Assembly: GCA_007922305.1 (NCBI GenBank)
Contig: ML677334.1
Span: 18,894,291-18,958,290 of the forward strand
Direction: 5' to 3'
DNA length: 64,000 bases
DNA from: Dermatemys mawii
Taxonomy: Eukaryota; Chordata; Testudines; Dermatemydidae
Position 1 is the first letter of the stretch. Each line of letters opens with the position of its first letter. Of this stretch, positions 55,633-64,000 are shown piece by piece. The notes beneath the pieces were generated by a model. It was not told where the DNA came from. It ran no database searches and saw only the letters and a list, made by a program, of their open reading frames with translations. A program made the position numbers and the translations under genes.

Positions 55633-57449
55633 GTTATGAACAAGTGACTAATACCAGCAGAAGAATTAATTTGGCTTGGAGGTGGTGGTTTCTTGTGGTT
55701 TTGTGTGTGTTTGTGTGTGCGTGCAAGTATGTGTGTGTGTTTTTAACAGATTTTAAAAGATCCAGTCTTGTAGAGTGGGATATAAATTGAGTTTTGGAAC
55801 TAAGTAATTGGTTATGTCTCAGTCAGTTTTCTGTTCTAGTGGAAAATAAATATAATCACACTGGACACTGCCTTGGCAAAAGAAGTAACAATCACGAGTT
55901 TTTATTAATATTGTATCTTTGTTTTGGGATTTTACACATACACACTTTATTTCTTAAAAAAGCAGAATCATCCTTAGACATCTTATTTTTATTGTATTTT
56001 TCTGTCCACCCACTTTCCAAAGCTAAGTTCTTCCCACCTTCTACAGAGCAACAAAAACCACATTCTCTTTCCCCAATAGATCTTTGTAGGGAGAGGAATC
56101 TGCTCAGATCATGAATCCAGATCCTAGACTATGGAAGATCCTGGTTCAGGGAGTGATCCAAAACCCACTGAAGGCAATAAGAAGCTTTCCATAGACTTCA
56201 GTGGGTTTTGAATTTCAGTTCTCAGCCTGTCCTTTCAGAAATCTTATTCCTATAATTAAAATATAATTGAACTTTAACTGTGCAACCCCACCTGCAACCT
56301 CCATAGCATCTTTACCACCACAGTTTTCCACTCTCATGTTGACCTTCGGAACTGTTGTTATTGCCTACTTGGCAGGTGTTAAAACATTTTCATCCATTCT
56401 TTTTTCTGTTTTCCTGAATCTGAAAATGAGTTATTTTAGGCTGAAAGCACATGTGACAAAAGGAAATGTGCATACATTTTTTTCTACTTTTGAAAGCTGA
56501 GAAACTCTCCCATATCTTACCAGCACCCTGCTGTTGTACTGATATTAGGGGAAGGTATTTTCACAGTAAAAGTCTCAAACCTGATAGCGCCAAATCCATA
56601 GTTAAGGTCTTTTAAAATATACTTAGCACTTTATATATACCCCTAGTATTTCAAAATAAGTTGAATATAAAATATAATCTTATTCAAAGATATCTAGAAC
56701 TAGTTTGGATTTTTTCAGAATCTATGGCCCCAATTCAGCAGTGAGCTTCTTACAGATGTACATCCTCAGTTTTGCCTGCATGGATCAGTACTGAGGCCTA
56801 AGGTCCTAAGGCAAGTGTTCATAAGATAGACCACAGCATAAAGTAGAAATTGTTCATAAGGGAATCTTCTCCCATGCAGTTACGTGAACCATTTTCCCTC
56901 CCATTGGTGAGCATGTTACTTTATAGACTGCTTACATGGAAAAGTTACATTAGGGAAATATGGATTTTTAGTTGCCCTTAGTGTGCTAGATGCTATGTCT
57001 TGTTTCAAGCGTTAATCACACAAGCTACTTTGGCTCTTCATTTCATTCTCTCTTCCCTGTATTCTCCATCTCTGAGCTGGAAACAAGTAAAACCCACCAG
57101 ACCGTGTGTGTATGTTTGTTTGGTATTTTTTTTTCTTTCTGGGGGGAAGGCGGCAGGGGGGAGTGGAGGGGATTCACAACTACTAGAGCCAGAGCTAGTG
57201 CCCGTGACAGTCAATGGGCAGACTACTGTTTACTTCAGTGGACACTGGATTGGGACCATAGTGCATGAGAAATTAAATGCACATAAACAATGGCTAAAGG
57301 TACCCAAACATTTTATTTCTGGCAGACGTTCTGTACTGTGATACTGAGCTTTTCACATCAAGTATTGTCTGCAGTTCCATTGCTAATGTAATACAAACAA
57401 CAAACAAAAATCATTTCATATGAATAAGTTTTTCTTCGTTTATTTTGAC
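55633..57449. other. Upstream flank, no recognised element
   Basis: A (TG) run lies at 55700-55740. An old repeat-like pair (aaacccactgaaggcaataa, cttcagtgggttttgaattt) lies near 56160-56215 and can fold on itself. No exon-like frame recognised. Confidence 0.4.
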
Positions 57450-57503
57450 CTACGAGATATCTCCCGAGGTCCGTTCCAACCCTGATATTCTATGATCTAC
57501 TGA
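57450..57503 (+). repeat. CR1 or CR1-tailed SINE 3' end
   Basis: cgaggtccgttccaaccctg followed by atattctatgatct is the usual 3' terminus of sauropsid CR1 elements and of SINEs that borrow it. Only the tail remains. Confidence 0.6.
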
Positions 57504-58859
57504 AAAATAAAAGAAACAGCACCATCCTGTGGTCTATATTGTTAATGGCAGGTGTTTGTGTATTTTAAGCCATCAATCAATCTTTTCTTGTGGAATAGGA
57601 GGAAATTTGAGTTATTTCAGAGAATCTTTTTTTCTTTTTTTTTTTTAATTAAATCTTCTACACATACAGTACCAATCTCAGGGTTTCCATCAGTTTATTT
57701 CACTTTAACTTTTGGTTTCTTTAATGCTTTCAAGAACCACACAATATATACTGTACTTGTACTACCAGTACTCCAGCACCCTAAAAAGCAAGTAGCTCTA
57801 CCAAGTTTCACAAACTTTAATCATGCTAGATGTGCCAGGAAGGTCTGTGCCCGGTCTTCGGTATCTTATCATTATACAACCTGGCTATCCAACAGCAAAC
57901 TCACAAATGCAGCCACCTGAAGTATTCTGCCTTTTACTTATCTTCTCTCCGATGATTTATTCTAACAGAAAAGAGAATAAAAAATATTAAATCAAATTTA
58001 TAATTTAGTGTTCCAGAGTATGAGTGATACAGGAACGTTCTCACAGGTTGTGTGTAAGATTCAGTGGCAAAAAAATGTATTGAGGTTAAGGTAGCTTGGT
58101 GATAGGTTGTCCCCTTGCAGAACATTGAGTTTAGCAAAACTCAAACTTCTAAAGACCAGGAAATGCACAGTTAAGGTTGAGAGACCATCCTCTGAGTAAA
58201 TGTATGGCAGTTGTAAAAGTCTGTGAAGCGGTTGTTAAATTGTGTGGTATTTTGTTCCGGGGAGTTGGCTAAGGGTATGAATGTACGTCAAGAGCTAGAA
58301 TATCATGAATCTAAAATTGCTAAGGGCTAGTGTGAATATGTGGATATTGAATCATTGCTTGAATAGGGTAGAGGGAAAGTGATATGGGCAGCCTTTTTTT
58401 TTCTTCTTCTTCTTTTCTGTTTTGTCCTTTATTAGTGTTGTATGGAATCCTGTGGATGACAGTTAATAGGTTATAAAAGGAGTTGGCTCATTAAGCTGTA
58501 ATGAAGAGAACTGAGATAACAATAGACTATGCAAACTGGATGAAACTCGAACAAGCCTGGTGTCCAAATATAGTTATTCATAGTAATTGTTGAGTTCAAA
58601 AGACATGTAGGTCACCAAGACTTTTTTAAAAAAATCACTCATTAATCCAGAACACCTTTGGATGTTTTTTTAAATTCATGGTGCCAAACCCCTCTCTCCG
58701 TTAACTGCTTTCATTAATAATCAGGAATTTATCCCTAGGCAGAACTGTATCAAAGTAACTATTGGTTGTGGGTAAGAGGTGAGATTATTTGATTTGGACA
58801 GCTGTTTCTGGGTCCTGATTTGAAATCACGTCAAGAGATGTGTAATAATATTAAGATTC
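57504..58859. other. Upstream flank, no recognised element
   Basis: No supportable feature. A stretch just before the L1 remnant may be part of it. Confidence 0.35.
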
Positions 58860-59560
58860 CATATTTTTAGTATTTACAAGTCAAACACTTGATTGTGAAA
58901 TCTGGATACAAAGGTCTATCTAGACCTTTAGCCCCATTTGAGGACAAAAGATTTAACTTCTTAGATGTATACAGTTTGATTGGAAAAGATGTTGATAAGA
59001 AAACAACTCGTATGAAAAGATGGCAGACAGATTTGGACAAAGAAATTGATCTGGATGAGTGTCTCTCTCTCTATGGGAAATTACTGTATAGATGGCATTT
59101 GACTCCAGTTAAGATCCGTCATATTTTTTGCTACTGGAGGGATGCTGTGTTAGAAGGGATGGATGGAAAGAGGAACATACTTGCACATGTGGTAGTTGTG
59201 TCCAGAAATTAGACAGTTTGGGGAGGAATTTATTTATTTATTTATTTATGTCAGCTTCCTAGGGATCCCCTTACCTGGTTATTTAATGCTCCAGTAAAAG
59301 ATCTACATTTTAAACAGAACAATAAATTAATTTCTTGTTACTTAGCAACACTTTTTATTGCATATTATTGGAAAAATGTGACTACTTCTGTGTAATGGTC
59401 ACATAGTGAAATATGGACTGTCCTCGTAATGCAAAAGGTTTCACACCAAGTGCACACACAAGAGAAAAGTTGAAAAGAGGATAGATATTTAGAAATTTGG
59501 TTACCCTTTCAAGCGTATTCAGAGTATGAAGGCTTCCCAGCCAGCAAGCCAGAATTTTTA
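58860..59560 (+). pseudogene. L1-type LINE, ORF2 C-terminal remnant
   Basis: A 107-codon frame (58889-59212) contains LLYRWHLTPVKIRHIF, the L1 ORF2 segment that reads RWYLTP in active copies. After a stop in place of a tryptophan codon, the same frame continues with LCPEIRQF, the equivalent of the CP.I..FW stretch. Further on, AYYWKNV recalls the WK near the ORF2 end. Several stops break the frame, so it is an inactive fossil. It is in the + orientation. Confidence 0.7.
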
Positions 59561-60058
59561 GCCAGGTTCTTTGAATATTAACCTGATCCTGAATAAGTAA
59601 TGTACGATGTCACAAATTAGTATTTTATTGTAGCTTTGCTTTAATAAAAAGGTTTTTTTAATGTACATTTTCTTAAATACTATTCTCAGTTTCGGTCCCT
59701 AAAAAATTTAGTAGATGTCCTGCACTACCTTCGGTAACATTTCACAATTTGAGACCATTTTGACCCACATTACGTCACTAGTTTGATCTCTAGCTATGCC
59801 AAAAAAAACCACAACAACAAAAAAACACTAGAAACTCCCTGAAAAATGGCTAGTTTTGTCAGGGCTTATATGTTTGCAACTCTTAGCTCAAATGACCCCA
59901 AATTTGGTTCAGTACCCTCTACACAGTACCCATTGGAGGGAAACCAAATTTCAAAGGAATCTAATTATGTATGTCAGTCTGAGGACTTGGAAAGATCAAC
60001 CTGTAAACAGAAGTCAGGGTGCAACCTTAAGTATAGTGGTGCTGCTGTGTCATTAGTA
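59561..60058. other. Flank, no recognised element
   Basis: AT-rich sequence with A runs near 59800-59825. Nothing supportable. Confidence 0.4.
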
Positions 60059-61236
60059 CTGTAACTCCTCACTTAAAGCTGTAGTTATGTTCCTGAAAAA
60101 TGCGACTTTAAGTGAAACAATGTTAAGCAAATCCAGTTTCTCCATAAGAATGAATGTAAATAAGGGAAGTTAGGTTCCAGAGAAATTTTTTTTTGTCATA
60201 CAGTACAGTACTATAGTTGGGAGGTTCCTCTCCTTACTGCACACAGACACAGCCCACTGGCACAGCAGCCAGTGAGGCAGGCAAGGAGGTTGAAGGTGCT
60301 ATAGGCTAGGACAGGCCTGCACAACATGCGGCCCGGGGGCCACATGCGGCCCACACAGGCTCACTGTGCGGCCCGCGGAAGGTAAGTAGGGGTGGGGCAA
60401 GCCAAGCGGTAGGGTGGGGGGAAGCGGATGGGGCGGGGCGAGGGCGGGGCTTTTTGGCCCACAGCTGGGTTTTTTGCAGCAACATGGCCCTCGCTGCTTT
60501 CCAAGTTGTGCAGGCCTGGGCTAGGAGAAGCATGTTGCCCAGCAGCAGCCGCAGCTTCCCCTATTCTGCAAGCACTGGGGCGGGGGGCTCAACCCTCAGC
60601 CCGCCCAGTCCACCTCTTCCTCCAAGCCCCACCTTTGACCCATCTCTTCCACCCCCTCATCCCCCTTTACTTTGCAAGCTGCTTCCTGTTTCCTCCCTCC
60701 CCACCTCCTGAACTCTGCAAGCCAGCTGACTGCTGTGGGCAGGAGGCAGGGGAGGGAGGGGGAGCCTGCTCAAGGAATCCTTGCTCCTACTCCCTCCTTC
60801 CTGCCTCCTAAGTGCCACAAGCCATCTGATTGCCAGGCAGGGGGTAGGAGCAAGGACTAAGCACTCAGGTTCCCCTGCTCCTGTCCACAGAAATCATCTG
60901 GTTCGTGATGTGCATGAGGCAGCAGAAGGAGGGGGAACCTGTGTGCAGAGTCCTCTTCGCTCATATCCCCTCCCTCCTAAATACCGCAAGCCAGCTGATT
61001 GCTGTGGGCAGGAGGCAGGGGAGAAGAGGGGAAAGGCGCTGATCTGCAACATCTGCAAGAGTGGGAGGAGGACACTGTGGGAAGTGGGAGAGCGTAGAGA
61101 GGCTGCCTGCTCTGGAGAAAGCAGGCAGCCAAATAATGTTAAAAGGGAGCATTGCTCAACTTTAAAGGAGCATGTTCCCTAATTGATCAGCAACGAAACA
61201 GTGTTAACCAGGACTGTTTTAAGCTAGGAGTTCCTG
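60059..61236 (+). mobile_element. Tc1/mariner-type element, 1178 bp including a nested hAT
   Basis: The left end ctgtaactcctcacttaaag and right end ttaagctaggagttcctg are inverted repeats. They are flanked by TA at 60057-60058 and 61237-61238. Sub-terminal gttatgttcctgaaaaatgc and tttctccataagaatgaatg are repeated in reverse at 28.9-29.0 kb in the sister copy. The interior is GC-rich, without a transposase frame. A 207-bp hAT element sits at 60312-60518, leaving 971 bp of original element. Confidence 0.82.
60312..60518. mobile_element. Short hAT-type element nested in mariner-type element, perfect duplication
   Basis: The ends CAGGCCTGCACAAC and GTTGTGCAGGCCTG are perfect complements over 14 bases. 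ggctagga flanks both sides exactly, at 60304-60311 and 60519-60526. At 207 bp, it is rich in gcggcc motifs. It is one of the least decayed insertions in the window. Confidence 0.9.
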
Positions 61237-61359
61237 TACAGGTTTTAGTGTAGGAACAAGGTTCCTGAGTAGTCTTCTTATTGGGTAGCAGTAACTGAAC
61301 CTTAAAGTTGAGTCTTGCTTTCTATTATAAGCCTGTTTTAGCCCTTCAAACAAATAGTG

Positions 61360-61502
61360 CAATTGATACAAGTGCTCCTGGTGAGGACACACATGGCCAA
61401 CACAGGAGCAAAGGGTAGACACGCACAAGTGATGTAATTATCACAGAAGCTATATGCTGACCTAAGTTAGGTTGACTTAATTTTGTGGTGTAGACATTCC
61501 CT
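61360..61502. repeat. DNA-transposon 3' fragment (gtgtagacattccct end)
   Basis: gtgctcctggtgaggacaca, gtagacacgcacaagtgatg, tgacctaagttaggttgact and ttttgtggtgtagacattcc follow the same order as the 3' part of the element at 53640-54024. The 5' part is absent. Confidence 0.55.
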
Positions 61503-62527
61503 CATTTTGTGGTTTGTGGCAAGTATAAAAATACTTCACTAAATTTGATGATGTTTGAAGCAGTCAATTTTAAGATATGGGAAAATAGGAAAATATTGAT
61601 GTTAACTATGTAGCTTGCATGTTCTTGTAATGCTTCATGCCACATCCTAGCTACACAATGGGCTGTCTAAATAAAGCTTTTGAAAGATCTTGGTGCGTAC
61701 AAGAGCAAATCTGACATGTTGAAAATCATGAGCAACCTTGGTGTGCATGGTAAAGTAATGAATGAAGCAAAGGTTTAGAGGATCCCTGCCTAATTAAAAC
61801 TAGTTTGGTGTGCACTGATTGATTGAATGGCAAGTAAATAAATAAGTATGGCTGACTTATATTGTTCACTGTGCAGCATTCACCTGTGTACTGAATAAGG
61901 CAGGAATCTTGCTGAGAATCTATGATTATGTAATTAAAGATTGTAAGTCAGATTTCCCTCACCCCACAGGTGTCTTGGTCTGCTTTGGCACAAAGATAAC
62001 AAGCAGCCGCCTCAACAGAGGTGATACGGTTAAGAACGTGGCTGTAGAAAGAAGGAAGCATTCTGAGGAGTTGGTGAGCTTAGAGCTCTTGCACACTGAG
62101 TAACTATCTGCCTTTGGTTTCCAAACGAATTCACAATCTTGGAATCTTAAGGGATTTATCACAGCTCAGATAGCAACAGTGGCCAGAAATTCCACCTTTC
62201 TCAATTGACTAGCAGTGAAATTGTGCCCTTTCCTCTCAGATACATTCTCAGCCGTGGAGATTCATATCTCCGCAGTGAATTCCTGCAACACGCCCTCTCT
62301 GGGGCTAACAGGGAAAGTCATTTGAAAGTTCAGTGAATGGCTGACTGACAGGGACACATGGTGCTTGATTTCTGCAATACATTCCGGCTCTCTGTCAACT
62401 TTCAAAGTTGTTTCAACGTCCTGGTCTTTACCTTTAAATCCCTGAATGGGCTATGGTCTAAGTATCTTAAAAACAGCCAGTTGTCTCCTCTGCAGCATAC
62501 AGCAACAACAGTGATCAATGGGGATCC
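61503..62527. other. Flank, no delimited element
   Basis: Includes a phrase (ctttacctttaaatccctga, atgggctatggtctaagtat) that resembles an old amniote repeat, but it cannot be bounded. No exon-like frame. Confidence 0.35.
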
Positions 62528-63275
62528 TGTAGGCCCCAACTGGAGTATTGTGTCCAGTTCTGGGCACCAGATTTCAGGAAAGATGTGGACAAGTTGGAGG
62601 AAGTTAAGAGAAGAGCAACAAAAATGATTAAATGTTTAAAAAAATGACCTACAAGGAAAGATTGAATTGTTTAATTGTTAAAATTGGCTTTGTTTAATCT
62701 GGAAAAGAGAAGACTGAAAAGGGGACATAATAGTTTTCAAGTACAGGCATGTCTCATCTTAGGCGTATTTAACATACGGGATTTCAGCTTTATGTGGTCC
62801 GCAAAAAAAAAAAAAGGGAGGAATTTCAAAAACAAACAAACAAACAAAAAAACACCTTCCTGTAGGGGGCGTGATTTCGCTTCCCATTGAAGTGAATGGG
62901 TTCTGGCTATACGAGGTTTCCGCTTTACGCAGTAACCGCGGAATGGAACCCTCGCGCAACATGCGATACGCTTGTACACAAAGGCTGTTACAAGGAAGAG
63001 GGAGAAAAATTGTTCTTGATAGTCTCTGAGGATAGGATGAGAAGCAACGGACTTAAATTGCACAATGGGTGGTTTAGGTTGGACATGAGGAAAAACTTCC
63101 AACTGTCAGGGTAGCTAAGCACTGGAATAAATTGCCTAGGGAGGTTATGGAATCTCTATCATTGGAGACTTTTAAGAGCAAGATAGAGAAATGCCTGTCA
63201 GAGGTGGTCTGATAATACTTAGTCCTGCCATGAGATGACTCTCGAGGTCCCTTCCAGTCCTATCATGAAGGGTTC
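62528..63275 (+). repeat. CR1 LINE 3' end, + orientation, interrupted
   Basis: ggagtattgtgtccagttct, gggcaccagatttcaggaaa, gaaaaggggacataatagtt, then after a 231-bp insertion ggctgttacaaggaagaggg, tgcctagggaggttatggaa, aatacttagtcctgccatga and the terminal ctctcgaggtcccttccagt. These are CR1 3' landmarks in order. Coding sequence is decayed. Confidence 0.88.
62744..62974. mobile_element. Tc1/mariner-type (Tigger-like) element in CR1, TA duplication
   Basis: 231 bp splitting the CR1 phrase between tttcaagta and cacaaaggctg, with TA at 62742-62743 and 62975-62976. The left end is CAGGCATGTCTCATC. The right end read inward is CAAGCGTATCGCATG, a partial match. The left end resembles Tigger termini (CAGGCATACCTC). 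An A-run and an aaac repeat lie inside. Non-autonomous. Confidence 0.8.
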
Positions 63276-64000
63276 ACAAGACACAGCCTGTGCGGACCAG
63301 GGGAAGAGGGTGAGTGGCTATGGAATTTACCCTCAGTGGAAATCAAGATGAGCCTGCCTCAATCATCTTTACAAGGGGGTTGATGACAGGCCTTTCTGTA
63401 GCCTAATCCCCCACAACCCTCCTTTTAAGAGGAGAAAGCAAGAGATGGGGTCTTTCAAAGCCTATCCTTCCTCTCTGATCCCCCCTGTAATGGAGCAAGA
63501 GGTGAAAGCTTCTGCATATCCATTATCGTTCACCTGGGCTATTCAATCCCCACCCTCCACTTCTTCAACAGTTGCATCTAAAATAAGCAAAGATAAGACT
63601 GGAAAAAATATGGACTTGTCAAGGTGACTGTATTCATATTAAACCTATTTTGTTCTAATGGGACCAACCTCCACAAGTACAAAATAAAGTGACTTTTATT
63701 ATTATTTCATTTTCACCAGTGTCCAGAAGGATATTATATTTAAGGTTCATCTATATGTCATGTGATTCTACCTTAACGGGTGCAAAGCAGACGCCAGTGG
63801 TCAGTGTGGTTTCCTACTCTCCATACACCGAATTTCTTGTGGGCATCAAGTTTTCTGTTGCGCATTACAGTCACAGCAGTCCCCTTCCTGGGACAGTAGG
63901 ACAGAGATAGAGAATAGTGGCTTAACATCTTAATAAAGAGGCAAAAGTTTAGGGAACACTTATGAAAGCAAATGTTTTGTAGCACATGAACATCAGTCTC
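63276..64000. other. Flank, no recognised element
   Basis: Sequence to the window end. No supportable gene, RNA gene or repeat. Confidence 0.4.

Noticed and set aside
1..64000. CRISPR array, prokaryotic operon or phage-like system
   Set aside because: There are no direct repeats with regular spacers and no dense same-strand genes. Spliced exons and amniote retroelements show vertebrate DNA.

Overview
The window is vertebrate nuclear DNA, most probably from a turtle. Genes are split into short exons by long introns, and most of the sequence is interspersed repeats. The repeats include CR1 LINEs, MIR-type SINEs, a Penelope-like element with a GIY-YIG endonuclease, an L1 remnant, many short hAT-type elements with 8-bp target duplications, and Tc1/mariner-type elements with TA duplications. 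This mix is what I know from turtle genomes; a crocodilian is a less likely alternative. The repeat names come from recognition, not from a database search.

Two protein-coding genes are supported, and they converge. On the + strand (227-10208) are the last four coding exons of PHLPP1, a PH-domain leucine-rich-repeat phosphatase. They encode the C-terminal part of the PP2C-type phosphatase domain and the tail ending in the PDZ ligand DTPL. On the - strand, three exons (47744-47585, 43396-43227 and 27029-26332) join in frame to encode a MARVELD3-like four-pass membrane protein with its complete MARVEL domain. A CpG island at about 50.43-51.06 kb is the likely promoter of this gene.

The neighbour pair is the most interesting gene-level observation. 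In human the PHLPP gene beside MARVELD3 is PHLPP2, yet the phosphatase here reads as PHLPP1. The MARVEL gene may therefore be a second, PHLPP1-linked copy (an ohnolog of MARVELD3), absent from the human PHLPP1 neighbourhood as I remember it.

The rest is repeat-rich intron and flank. Layering can be read directly in several places: a hAT element in CR1 at 7.9 kb, one in a MIR at 50.0 kb, one hAT inside another at 51.5 kb, one in a mariner-type element at 60.3 kb, and a mariner-type element in CR1 at 62.7 kb. Four hAT-like elements with different ends share one GC-rich palindromic core carrying opposed CCAAT motifs. Penelope-derived ends carry a sequence resembling a hammerhead ribozyme core. 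From 51 kb to the end I found no host gene.
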